Assembly (NCBI RefSeq): GCF_017312725.1
Contig: NZ_BOPO01000055.1
Coordinates: forward strand, 62,001-126,000
Reading direction: 5' to 3'
Length of the DNA: 64,000 nt
Source of the DNA: Actinocatenispora comari
Lineage (GTDB): Bacteria > Actinomycetota > Actinomycetes > Mycobacteriales > Micromonosporaceae
Shown here: piece after piece, positions 1 through 8,165 of the stretch
Numbering within the stretch: the stretch's first letter is position 1
How the letters are laid out: every line of letters starts with the position of its first letter
The notes under the pieces: model-generated
The model's database searches: none
What the model was told of the DNA's origin: nothing
Seen by the model: only the letters and a program-made list of their open reading frames with translations
Made by a program: the position numbers and the translations under genes

Positions 1-1216
1 AGCGTTCCGCGGCCTCGGGGGTCATGAACCAGTCGTTGAGGTCGTCGGGGTCGGTGAACCCGTAGGCGATGCGGTCGGCCACCTCGGGGAACTGGGTTGC
101 CGCGCCGAGGATCTGCGCGACGTGCGGCGCCGGCGGGTGCGGCAGCATCAGCTCGTTGGTCCAGCGGGTCGGTGTCTCGCCGATCTCGGTCCAGAACCGT
201 TCGGCGTTGGCGTGCATCCAGTCGGTGCCGAACGGCCCGTCGCCGTGGTCGCGGATGGCCTGCTCCCAGAACGCGGCCGCGCGGGCGGCGGCGTTGGAGC
301 CCTGCGCGGTGATCGGGTCGTTGGCCAGCACCACGTCGGCCAGCCCGAGCACGGCGCGACCGGACGGCAGGATCCCGACCGGGTTGCGCACGGTGGGGGT
401 GAAGGCGCCGACGAGGTTGGCGTTCGGGTCGGTGGGGGTGATCGCGGTGCAGCGCTCGGCCAGCCACGGCGCGTTCGTGCGCAGCACGTCCTGCAGCGCG
501 GCGAGGTGCTGCTGCGGGGTCATGCCGGCGTCGAACACGTCCATCGGGCCACCGGGGATGGCCTCGACGAAGATGATGTCGCAGGTACCGGTGGTGGTCA
601 GGGCGGGGATGACGATGATCTCGCCGGCCCCCGGTACGACGTTGAAGTGCCCGTCGACGACGTCGACGTCGGGGTCGGGCGCCATGCCGCGCACGTAGCA
701 GACCGCCAGTTTCCGTTGCGGCGTGGTGTACGGGGAGCGTTCCGGGATGCGGGTGAACAGCTCGGCGAGCTCACCGCGGCCGGCCGCGACCACGACCAGG
801 TCGTAGCGCCCGGAGTCCAGGTAGCCCTCCAGGTCGTCGACGGTGACGGTCTGGGTGCGTACGTGCTGGTCCAGCTCGTCGAGCAGTCGCGCCATCTTGA
901 CCCGCTGGTCGACCGACCGGGCCGGCGCCGGCAACCGGCCGACCAGGTCCAGCCGGGGCGTCTGCGGGGTGGGCGCGAGCGTCATGTGCAGCGCCTCGAT
1001 CGCGGGGGTCTGGTCGTCCCAGAGAGCCAGGCCGCGGTCGCGCTCGATGGCGAGGGTGGGCTCGAACATCACCTGGGTGGAGGTGGGCCGCCGGCTGCGA
1101 ACCTGGTCGGCGGTCAGCGCGGAGACGATGGTGACCTCGTGGTCGCCGGTGCGCAGCAGTCCGGCGGCGAGCGTCAGCCCGCACTGGCCGGCGCCGACGA
1201 TGGCGATCTTGGGCAT
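1..1216 (-). CDS. StyA-type FAD-dependent monooxygenase (C-terminus outside window)
   Basis: About 405 codons are visible and the gene runs off the left edge without a stop. The N-terminus reads MPKIAIVGAGQCGLTLA, an FAD-binding GxGxxG Rossmann motif, and around residues 290-308 there is GLADVVLANDPITAQGSN, the second FAD-contact region typical of the styrene/indole monooxygenase (StyA) group. Such enzymes epoxidise or hydroxylate aromatic substrates using FADH2 supplied by a separate reductase, which is not seen here. The ATG at 1214-1216 is preceded by an AAAGGG ribosome-binding site. It diverges from the LuxR-type regulator at 1751, a plausible controller. Family is fairly sure; the substrate is unknown. 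Confidence 0.8.
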   Translation of the reverse strand, partial: MPKIAIVGAGQCGLTLAAGLLRTGDHEVTIVSALTADQVRSRRPTSTQVMFEPTLAIERDRGLALWDDQTPAIEALHMTLAPTPQTPRLDLVGRLPAPARSVDQRVKMARLLDELDQHVRTQTVTVDDLEGYLDSGRYDLVVVAAGRGELAELFTRIPERSPYTTPQRKLAVCYVRGMAPDPDVDVVDGHFNVVPGAGEIIVIPALTTTGTCDIIFVEAIPGGPMDVFDAGMTPQQHLAALQDVLRTNAPWLAERCTAITPTDPNANLVGAFTPTVRNPVGILPSGRAVLGLADVVLANDPITAQGSNAAARAAAFWEQAIRDHGDGPFGTDWMHANAERFWTEIGETPTRWTNELMLPHPPAPHVAQILGAATQFPEVADRIAYGFTDPDDLNDWFMTPEAAER

Positions 1217-1750
1217 GAGGGGGGCCCTTTCCCGAGTCAAAGGACGGTGGGGACGAACCTATCGCCGAGGCCGGTATGCCCCAAAGGCCGGTCGACGACG
1301 GCGACGGGGTGCCGAGCTGGTCGCCGGCGGGGAGTGGGGCGTCGCGGCGCAGGCCGGGGAAGAGCACCACGGCCGAGGGCGGACTGCCCGAGATCGTTGG
1401 TCGCCAGCCGGCGCGCGGAGGTGCGCAGCGGCTGGCGACCAGCGGTACGGGTCGCTCGCAGGGAGGCCGCTGTGCTGCACGGCGGCGCGGATGGCCGCGT
1501 GCGACACCTCAACCCCCGGTACGTCTGCGAGTCGACCTCGCCCGATCGCTCGGGCGTTTCGAGTCTCCTCCGCGCCTTCCGCCGGCTGCATCCGTACATG
1601 TACGGGAGAGTCGCAACACCGTACCGGTAGGTACGTGGTTCCGGTATCGCGGCGTACCGTATTTTCCGCCTTCCGGTACCCGGTTTGTCCCCGTACAGTC
1701 GTCACTTTCGTCGTATGGTGATTCCGAGAGTTGCGTAACGGAACGGATGG
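1217..1750. promoter_or_regulatory. Divergent control region rich in GTAC words
   Basis: This 534-bp gap separates the StyA-like gene from the LuxR regulator and holds no convincing gene. It contains a perfect 14-bp palindrome CCGTACATGTACGG at 1592-1605 and, between about 1618 and 1700, at least five further GTAC-centred words (variants of CCGTACCGG and CCGGTACCC). A TATGGT at 1714-1719 could be a -10 box for the regulator. The repeated words may be operator sites, but GTAC is common throughout the window, so only the palindrome stands out. Confidence 0.45.
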
Positions 1751-4141
1751 TTGTCGGTGTCGGAGAACGACCGCTCCGCGCGGTTGCCGTTGGACTACGG
1801 TCCGCTGGTCGGGCGGCTCGCCGAGGAACGGCGTGTCATGACGCTGCTGGACCGCAACCCGCTGGTCACCCTCACCGGGACCGGCGGGGTCGGGAAGACC
1901 CGGCTGGCGGTGCGCATCGCCAACTCCGTGGCGGCCTCGATGCCCGGTGGCGCCTGCGTGGTGGAGCTGGCCGGGTTGCCGCCGCTGGGCACCACCACGG
2001 TCCAGCAGATCTACGCCGCCATCGGGCGGGCCACCGGCAGCTTCAACCAACAGTCCGGGCTCGACGTGCTCGTCGACTACCTCGACGAACACCGCAGCCT
2101 GCTGGTGCTGGACAACTGCGAACACGTCGCGGCGCCGGTGCGCGAGGCGGTCACGGCGCTGCTGGCCGGGGTGCCCGGGCTGCGGATCCTCGCCACCAGC
2201 CGGCAACCCCTGCACCTGCACGAGGCCGGTGAACAGGTGGTCGACCTGGCGCCGCTGTCGACCACCGACGCGATCGAGGCGTTCCTGGCCTACGCCAGCG
2301 CGGGCGGAGCGCGACTGGCCGCCGGCGGTACCGGGGCGGCCTCCGATCCGCAGGCGCGCGCCGAGCTCCAGCAGATCACCACGCTGGTGGAGGCGCTGGA
2401 CCGGCTGCCGCTGGCGCTGCGGTTGGCCAGCGCCTGGCTCGCCACCACCAGCCTGGCGGTGCTGATCCACGCGGTGACCGCCGACCGCTGGCACACCGTG
2501 GTGGACCTGCGGCCGGAGGCCGAACCGGACGGGCGACACAGCGCGCTGCGCCGCGTCGACGACTGGTCGTGGAGCCTGTGCACCCCGGCCGAACAGCAGG
2601 TCTGGCAGTGGATCTCGGTGTTCCGCAACCCGGCCGCCCAGCACGAGCTGGTGGCGGTGTGCGCCGGTACCGGGCTGGCGCGCCCGGCGATCGCGCGGGC
2701 CGTCGCGGGGCTGCGCGACAAGCGGATCCTCAGCGCCGGAATCGGCCGCGACCGGGTCCCGCGGCTCTACCTGCTGGAGACCGAGCGCCAGTACGGCGCC
2801 GAGAAGCTCGCCGCCGCCGGTCTGCTGCCCGCCGCCCGCGCCGCGCACAGCAGCTACTACGCCTCGCTCACGACCGCGGCCGTGGCCGACTGGATGGGGC
2901 CGGCGGAGGTCGAGGTGCTGCACGGCGTGCACGCCCAGCTCGACCACATCGCGAACGCGGTCGACTACCGCATCGCCGACGGTGAGCTGGTGGGTGCCTG
3001 CACGATCGTGTGCGACCTGACCCGGAGCCGGAGCCCGTTCCTGTGCGGTGGGCTGTCCGACGTCCGCGACATCGCCGACCGGGTCATCCGCGCCTTCCAC
3101 CGCCCGCCGCCGGCCGGCGAGCCCGCGGTCGGCGGCCCGCAGGAAGCGGTGCTGCTGGCCGCCACGATGGCCACCGACGGGTGGGTCACGGTCACCCAGG
3201 GCTTCCCCGACCGCGCGTTCGAGCTGATCGCCGCCAGCCACAAGCTGCACGAGCAGTGGCAGCTGGAGCCCACCCCGCCGCTGCTGTTCGCCGAGGGCGG
3301 GGCGCTCGCCCTCGCCTACGGTGACCCGGCCGCGGTGCCGCTGCTCGACGCCGCCCGTACCGCGTTCGACGCCCCCGAGACCGGGGGCGATCACCAGATG
3401 GCGACGATGATGTGGGCCATGGCGCAGGGTTTCATCGCCGCGCCGGACGCCGAGGCGGCGGCGGCGGAGTACCTGCGCGTGGCGCAGGGCGCGCAGGCGC
3501 CGTGGAACGTGTCCTGGGCGCACTGGGTCCGCGCGCTGGCGGCGCTGGGCCACCACCACCTGGCCGACGCCCGCGACCAGTGCCGGCAGGCGCTGCTGCT
3601 GCAGGACGGCATCGGCGACCTGTGGGGGCTGACCTGGTCGCTGCTGGTGGCCGCGGCGATCGTGACCGAATCGCTCGACCCCGACCGGCCCGACCAGCGC
3701 CAGGCGCAGCGGGCGGCGTGGCTGGCCGCCGCGGCCGAGGAGCGGCGCCGGCTCATCGGCGTGCGCATCGCCGGACTCCGGCCACTGGCGCAATTGCACG
3801 AACGCGTCATGGCCCGCGTCGGTGCGGTGCTCGACCCGCGCACGCTGGAGCGGCAGCTCGACGACGGTCGCCGTCGGCATCACCAGGCGGTCGACTACGC
3901 GCTCGACGATCGCCGGCCGGCCCGGCAGCACCCGACCGGCAAGCTGACCCGCCGGCAACTGGAGGTGGCCCGGCTGATGGTTCGCGGCCTGACCTACGCG
4001 CAGGTCGCCGAGGCGCTGCACCTGAGTGAACGCACCGTGGAGGGCTACGCGGCCGATCTGCTGCATCGGCTCGGCCTCGACAAGCGCACCCAGCTCACCC
4101 AGGACGTCCTCGACCGGGCGGGCACCGGCGACGGCGGCTGA
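1751..4141 (+). CDS. Large ATPase-LuxR transcriptional regulator
   Basis: Cytoplasmic regulator of 796 residues. An STAND/NB-ARC-type ATPase begins with Walker A GTGGVGKT at residues 43-50 and a Walker B-like LLVLDNCEH near residue 117. A long helical middle region of the kind that senses ligands or partners follows. The C-terminus carries a LuxR helix-turn-helix (LTRRQLEVARLMVRGLTYAQ, then LSERTVEGYAADLLHRLG). It is shorter than classic LAL regulators (about 900 residues). The start is taken as TTG at 1751, with GTG at 1757 as an alternative. It is divergent from the StyA-like oxygenase, which it may control; the inducer is unknown. Confidence 0.85.
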   Translation: MSVSENDRSARLPLDYGPLVGRLAEERRVMTLLDRNPLVTLTGTGGVGKTRLAVRIANSVAASMPGGACVVELAGLPPLGTTTVQQIYAAIGRATGSFNQQSGLDVLVDYLDEHRSLLVLDNCEHVAAPVREAVTALLAGVPGLRILATSRQPLHLHEAGEQVVDLAPLSTTDAIEAFLAYASAGGARLAAGGTGAASDPQARAELQQITTLVEALDRLPLALRLASAWLATTSLAVLIHAVTADRWHTVVDLRPEAEPDGRHSALRRVDDWSWSLCTPAEQQVWQWISVFRNPAAQHELVAVCAGTGLARPAIARAVAGLRDKRILSAGIGRDRVPRLYLLETERQYGAEKLAAAGLLPAARAAHSSYYASLTTAAVADWMGPAEVEVLHGVHAQLDHIANAVDYRIADGELVGACTIVCDLTRSRSPFLCGGLSDVRDIADRVIRAFHRPPPAGEPAVGGPQEAVLLAATMATDGWVTVTQGFPDRAFELIAASHKLHEQWQLEPTPPLLFAEGGALALAYGDPAAVPLLDAARTAFDAPETGGDHQMATMMWAMAQGFIAAPDAEAAAAEYLRVAQGAQAPWNVSWAHWVRALAALGHHHLADARDQCRQALLLQDGIGDLWGLTWSLLVAAAIVTESLDPDRPDQRQAQRAAWLAAAAEERRRLIGVRIAGLRPLAQLHERVMARVGAVLDPRTLERQLDDGRRRHHQAVDYALDDRRPARQHPTGKLTRRQLEVARLMVRGLTYAQVAEALHLSERTVEGYAADLLHRLGLDKRTQLTQDVLDRAGTGDGG

Positions 4142-4162
4142 GCCGGCGGCGTCGGCTCAGCC
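4136..4162. terminator. Bidirectional hairpin between convergent genes
   Basis: GGCTGAGCCG (4136-4145) and CGGCTCAGCC (4153-4162) form a perfect 10-bp stem with a 7-nt loop. It spans the stop codons of both converging genes (LuxR regulator and secreted HNH-like protein), which are only 15 bp apart. There is no T-tract, as is usual for actinomycete terminators. Confidence 0.6.
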
Positions 4163-4705
4163 GAGGCCCAGTACCGATTCCGCGGTGGTCCAGTCGGTCA
4201 GCATCGCGTCCTGCGCGGCGTTCAACGTGACCTCGCCGTCGCACACCGCCTTCTTCAGCCGGTTCTCCACGCTGTCCTTGGAGTAGGAGTTCTCGTCGCC
4301 GGCGTGCGGTTCGGGCCACAGGTTCTCCGGCGCGCGCGGATCTCCGCCGAGCTCCAGCGGCAGGAAGTGGTCCTCCTCGTAGTCGGACATGCTCGTGTCG
4401 GAGTAGCCGTAGTCGGCGATCCCCTGCTCCTTGAGCGGGTTGGTGTAGGAGGTCGGCGGCCGGATCGTGGAGGTCCACCCCGACACGCAGATCGTCGAGT
4501 CGATCGTCGACTGCGTGACGTCCGGGTTCTTGGCGCCGGGGGTGCAGGCCGGGTCGGGCAACGGCAGGTACGACTGGGAACACGTGGCGAGCGGAGCCGG
4601 TTCGCCCGGGCCGGTCGCAGGGGCGGCGGTGGCGGTCTGACTCACCGCGCACAGCAGCCCGGCCGCCAGTACCGCCGCACCCACGCACCGCTTGGACAGC
4701 GCCAT
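4157..4705 (-). CDS. Secreted HNH-like small protein
   Basis: 182 residues. A signal peptide (MALSKRCVGAAVLAAGLLCA then an AATAAPA-like cleavage region) indicates Sec export. The mature part contains four cysteines and the segment EEDHFLPLELGGDPRAPENL near residues 110-129, which resembles the core of HNH/beta-beta-alpha metal nucleases (D-H, a distal Asn, then W-P-E). Related exported proteins are widespread in actinomycetes; a nuclease activity is an inference from the motif. The start has a strong GAAGGAGG ribosome-binding site. It is transcribed alone and faces the LuxR gene. Confidence 0.7.
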   Translation of the reverse strand: MALSKRCVGAAVLAAGLLCAVSQTATAAPATGPGEPAPLATCSQSYLPLPDPACTPGAKNPDVTQSTIDSTICVSGWTSTIRPPTSYTNPLKEQGIADYGYSDTSMSDYEEDHFLPLELGGDPRAPENLWPEPHAGDENSYSKDSVENRLKKAVCDGEVTLNAAQDAMLTDWTTAESVLGLG

Positions 4706-4923
4706 CGCTTGTTCCTCCTTCGATCGACCACGTGCTGCGGCGCAGCCCGCTGGGCTGCCGCGGCGTGCAGCGGTAAGCCAGACAAAATATGACCAAACGA
4801 CACTAACAATGTCATGTTGCTCACACCATGGCCGAGTGGAAAAGCTCGGTTAAACCTCGCGGTACGCGTCGGGGTCGTGCCCGGCTGGTCGGGGCGACGG
4901 CTTGGCAGGCCGGATCGAGTGCG

Positions 4924-4949
4924 CTAACTTGGTCGAGTGACCAACTTAG
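4924..4949. promoter_or_regulatory. TetR autoregulatory operator overlapping the start codon
   Basis: A 26-bp near-perfect palindrome: arm CTAACTTGGTC (4924-4934), spacer GAGT, arm GACCAACTTAG (4939-4949), with one mismatched pair. The GTG start of the TetR gene (4937-4939) lies across the spacer. A second GACCAACTT half-site follows at 4955-4963. Binding here would block initiation of the whole operon. Confidence 0.75.
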
Positions 4950-5530
4950 TCAATCGACCAACTTCGGGCCGCGGCCGCCGGCGCCGCGATCAGTTGATCG
5001 AGGCGGGCTTCACCCTGCTGGCCGAGGGCGGTTGGCCCGCGGTGACCACCCGAGCGGTGGCCGAGCGGGCCGGCACCAACGTCGGGTTGATCCACTACCA
5101 CTTCGGCGGCCTGCCCGGCCTGCACGAGGCCATCGCCCGCAGGGCCGGTGACGAGATCGTCGGTTCGGTCGTCGACGTGCTGGTGGAGGCGCCGGACCCG
5201 GCCGCGGCGCTGGACACGGTCCGCGCGCTGGTGCCGGCCACGACCGCCGACGGCCAGCGGATGCGGCTCGCGGTGGAGGTCATGGCCGGCTCGCTGCGCG
5301 ATCCGGTGCTGGGCGAGGTGCTGCGGCAGGAGCTGCGCCGGGCCCGGGAACGGATCGGTGCCCGGCTCGCCGAGTTGCATCCCTCCTGGTCGCCGGAGCG
5401 GCGCGCCGGCGCGGCCACCGTGATCGTGGCGCTGGTGGACGGGCTGCTGCTGCACCGCCTGCTGGACACCGCCCTGCCCGTCGACGAGGCGCTGACCGCG
5501 CTCGGCGACCTGCTCGGGGACCGGCCGTGA
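4937..5530 (+). CDS. TetR/AcrR-family repressor of the ubiX-ubiD operon
   Basis: 197 residues. An N-terminal TetR DNA-binding domain is clear: RDQLIEAGFTLLAEGGWPAV, then TTRAVAERAGTNVGLIHYHF at about residues 36-55. The C-terminal ligand domain (about residues 70-197) has the usual leucine/alanine-rich helices. The GTG at 4937 sits inside a 26-bp palindrome, and no ribosome-binding site precedes it, so the message may be leaderless and autorepressed. Its stop overlaps the next GTG by 4 nt, placing it first in a five-gene operon with the monooxygenase, reductase, UbiX and UbiD. Confidence 0.88.
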   Translation: MTNLVNRPTSGRGRRRRDQLIEAGFTLLAEGGWPAVTTRAVAERAGTNVGLIHYHFGGLPGLHEAIARRAGDEIVGSVVDVLVEAPDPAAALDTVRALVPATTADGQRMRLAVEVMAGSLRDPVLGEVLRQELRRARERIGARLAELHPSWSPERRAGAATVIVALVDGLLLHRLLDTALPVDEALTALGDLLGDRP

Positions 5531-6717
5531 GGGTGCTCGTCTCCGGCGCCGGGGTCGCCGGCCTGACCTGCGCCTACTGGCTGCGCGCGGCGGGCCACAC
5601 GCCCGTCGTCGTCGAGCGCGCCGCGCCCGGCCCGCAGGGTGGCTACGGCATCGACCTGTCCGGCAGCGGGTACGACGTCGCCGGCCGGATGGGCATCCTC
5701 GACCGGCTCGCCGCCCGGCAGTTGCGGGTCGACTCCGTCGCCCTGGTCGACGCCGCTGACCGGATCACCGCCCGGCTGGACCGGCCGTTGGCGGAGAAGA
5801 TGCTGCGCGGCCCCTACCTCGGGCTGATGCACAGCACCCTCGAGGAGGTGCTCGCCACCACCGTCGAGGACACCGTCGAGATCCGCCATCGGCAGAGCAT
5901 CGGCACGCTGCGGCAGAACGACGACGACGTACTGGTCGCCTTCGCCGACGGCACGCGGGAGCGCTTCGACGTGGTGGTCGGCGCCGACGGCGTGCACTCG
6001 CACACCCGCGCGCTCGCCTTCGGACCCGAGCCGCGCTGGGCCCGCCGGCTGGGCTTCAGCATGGCCTGCTACCCGGTGCCGGACGTCGCCGGATGCACCG
6101 ACGTGCGCGCCCACTACACCGAGCCCGGCCGCCAGACGGTGCTGTACCCGACCGACACGGTCGGCACCTCGGTGGCGCTGTTTCTCTATCGCTCCCAGCG
6201 GCACGGCAGCATCCCGCGCACCGAGCGCGTGGCCCGGCTGCGGGCGGCCTACCGCGGTGCCGGCTGGCACACCCCGGAGCTGCTCGCGCACGCCCCGGCC
6301 GAGCTGTTCCTGGACGAGCTCACCCAGATCGAGCTGCCGGCCTGGCACCGCGGCCGGGTGGTGCTGATCGGCGACGCCTGCGGCGCGCTGACGCTCAGCT
6401 CCGCGCAGGGCGCCTCGGTGGCCATGGCCGGCGGGTACCTGCTCGCCGCCGCGCTGGCCGCGCACCCGGGCGCGCACACCGACGCGTTCGCCGCCTACCA
6501 GGCGCGGGTCCGGCCGTACGTCGCGGAGCGGCAGCGGCGCGCCCGCCGCTTCACCCGTGGGCTCGTGCCGGCCACCCGCGCCGGCCGACGCGCCCAGCGC
6601 GTGCTCACCCGGCTCGTCCTGCGCGACGCCGCCGCACCGCTGTTGCGGTTCGGCTTCGGCGACGTCGGCAGCATCCTGCCGAACCCGTCCCACTATCCGA
6701 AGGAGAGGCAGCGGTGA
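5527..6717 (+). CDS. FAD-dependent monooxygenase (PHBH-fold, TetX-like)
   Basis: 396 residues of the group A flavin monooxygenase family. The N-terminus MRVLVSGAGVAGLTCAYWLR is the FAD GxGxxG motif, VVGADGVHSHTR near residue 150 is the DG motif, and VVLIGDACGALTLSSAQGAS near residue 278 is the GD motif that binds the flavin ribityl chain. These enzymes hydroxylate aromatic or polyketide substrates with NAD(P)H and O2. It overlaps the TetR gene and the next gene by 4 nt each, so it is translationally coupled. In an operon with UbiX/UbiD it probably prepares or processes an aromatic acid. Confidence 0.87.
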   Translation: MRVLVSGAGVAGLTCAYWLRAAGHTPVVVERAAPGPQGGYGIDLSGSGYDVAGRMGILDRLAARQLRVDSVALVDAADRITARLDRPLAEKMLRGPYLGLMHSTLEEVLATTVEDTVEIRHRQSIGTLRQNDDDVLVAFADGTRERFDVVVGADGVHSHTRALAFGPEPRWARRLGFSMACYPVPDVAGCTDVRAHYTEPGRQTVLYPTDTVGTSVALFLYRSQRHGSIPRTERVARLRAAYRGAGWHTPELLAHAPAELFLDELTQIELPAWHRGRVVLIGDACGALTLSSAQGASVAMAGGYLLAAALAAHPGAHTDAFAAYQARVRPYVAERQRRARRFTRGLVPATRAGRRAQRVLTRLVLRDAAAPLLRFGFGDVGSILPNPSHYPKERQR

Positions 6718-7604
6718 AGGTCTTCGTCGCCGGTTCGACCGGCTATCTGGGCTCCCACGTCGTCCGGGAGCTGAAGGGGCACGGGCACCACGTCCGGGCG
6801 CTGGCCCGCGATCCGGCGAAGCTGGCGCCGATCCGGAACGCGGTCGACGAGGTGTTCACCGCCGACGCCACCGATCCGGCCGCGCTCGCCGGCTGCTGCG
6901 ACGGCGTCGACGCGATCGTCAGTACCGTCGGGCTGGTCGGCAAGGGTGGCGGCCGGACCTGCTGGGACGTCGACTACGGGGCCAACCGGAACCTGCTGGC
7001 CGAGGCCGTACGGGCCGGCCTGGGCAAGTTCGTCTACTGCTCGGTGGTGCGCGCGCCCGCCCTGGAGAAGTTGCCGCTGGTCCGCGCCAAGCGCGCGTTC
7101 GAACAGCGGCTGCGTGACTCCGGGATCGCCCACACGATCCTGTTCCCGAACGGTTTCTTCGCCGACTTCGACACCTATCTCGGCATGGCCCGCAAGGGCC
7201 GTGTGTACGTCTTCGGCAACGGCGGTTTCCGGATCAATCCCATCGACGGTGCCGATGTCGCCGCGGCGGCCGTCGACGCGCTCACCACCGACGTCACGGA
7301 GGTCGAGCTCGGCGGCCCCGACGTGCTCAGCCACGAACGGATCGCCCGGGAGGCGTTCGCCGCGCTGGGCACGGATCCGCGCATCACCCGCATCCCGGCG
7401 TGGCTGCTGACCGCGAGCCTGGCCGTGCTGCGGCGGGTGACGCCGTTGCGGGTACACGGCACCGCCGAGTTCCCGCTCACCGTGCTCACCCACGACGTGC
7501 TCGCCCCGCCTGCCGGGCAACGACATCTCGACGACTACTTCCGCCAGGCGGCGGCGCCCGCCGGTGGCAGGGCGGGAGACGGTGGATGGGCAAGCGTCGC
7601 CTGA
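6714..7604 (+). CDS. NmrA-like atypical short-chain NAD(P)-binding reductase
   Basis: 296 residues. MKVFVAGSTGYLGSHVVREL carries the GxxGxxG nucleotide-binding motif of the atypical (NmrA/TMR-type) SDR branch. The canonical YxxxK catalytic pair is not evident, as is common in this branch. YCSVVRAPALEKLPLVRAKR and the following segment resemble NAD(P)H-dependent reductases acting on quinone-like or enoyl substrates. GTG at 6714 overlaps the monooxygenase stop by 4 nt. The 3' end overlaps ubiX by 19 nt. Its exact reaction is unknown. Confidence 0.82.
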   Translation: MKVFVAGSTGYLGSHVVRELKGHGHHVRALARDPAKLAPIRNAVDEVFTADATDPAALAGCCDGVDAIVSTVGLVGKGGGRTCWDVDYGANRNLLAEAVRAGLGKFVYCSVVRAPALEKLPLVRAKRAFEQRLRDSGIAHTILFPNGFFADFDTYLGMARKGRVYVFGNGGFRINPIDGADVAAAAVDALTTDVTEVELGGPDVLSHERIAREAFAALGTDPRITRIPAWLLTASLAVLRRVTPLRVHGTAEFPLTVLTHDVLAPPAGQRHLDDYFRQAAAPAGGRAGDGGWASVA

Positions 7605-8149
7605 TCGTCGGGATCAGCGGGGCGACCGGCATCGGGTACGGGCTGCGCGTGCTGGAGCTGGCCCGCAAGGCGGGAGTGGAGACCCACCTGGTGGTCACTC
7701 CCGCCGGTCAGCAGACCCGGGCTTACGAGACCGGGCTGTCCGCCGCCGACCTGGCCGCGATGGCCGACGTCAGCCACCGGCCCGCGCAGATCGGTGCGGC
7801 GATCGCCTCCGGCTCGTTTCGTACCGCGGGGATGATCGTGGCGCCGTGTTCGATCCGGACCCTGTCGGCGGTCGCGTACGGCAACGGAGACAACCTGCTG
7901 ACCCGGGCCGCGGACGTGACGCTCAAGGAGCGCCGGCGGCTGGTGCTGATGGTGCGCGAGACCCCGCTGACGCTGGGGCATCTTCGCGCGATGACCGCCG
8001 TCACCGAGTCCGGCGCGATCGTGATGCCACCGGTACCCGCGTTCTACTTGCGTCCGCGCAGCGTCGACGAGATGGTCGAGCACACCGCCGGACGAGCCTT
8101 GGACCTGCTGGGGATCGAGGTCCCCGACCTGCCTCGCTGGGGCGAGTGA
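7586..8149 (+). CDS. ubiX: UbiX-family flavin prenyltransferase
   Basis: 187 residues, the usual UbiX/Pad1 length. It makes prenylated FMN from FMNH2 and dimethylallyl (pyro)phosphate, the cofactor of UbiD decarboxylases. Visible signatures are the flavin loop GISGATGIGYG (residues 9-19), APCSIRTLSAVAYG, RETPLTLGHL and the C-terminal MPPVPAFY. The ATG at 7586 lies within the end of the upstream gene behind GGGAGACGG. It is 16 bp upstream of the UbiD gene, so both are made together. Confidence 0.92.
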   Translation: MGKRRLIVGISGATGIGYGLRVLELARKAGVETHLVVTPAGQQTRAYETGLSAADLAAMADVSHRPAQIGAAIASGSFRTAGMIVAPCSIRTLSAVAYGNGDNLLTRAADVTLKERRRLVLMVRETPLTLGHLRAMTAVTESGAIVMPPVPAFYLRPRSVDEMVEHTAGRALDLLGIEVPDLPRWGE

Positions 8150-8165
8150 GAGAGGAACGCCGCTG

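Noticed and set aside
122-1630. Long plus-strand open frame opposite the StyA-like gene
   Set aside because: Very GC-rich DNA keeps antisense frames open; the translation is low-complexity Gly/Arg/Val and lacks domains, while the minus strand encodes a clear flavoprotein.
1259-4066. 935-codon minus-strand frame through the LuxR regulator
   Set aside because: Translation is Gln/Arg/Gly-rich without motifs; the plus strand holds an ATPase and LuxR HTH in order.
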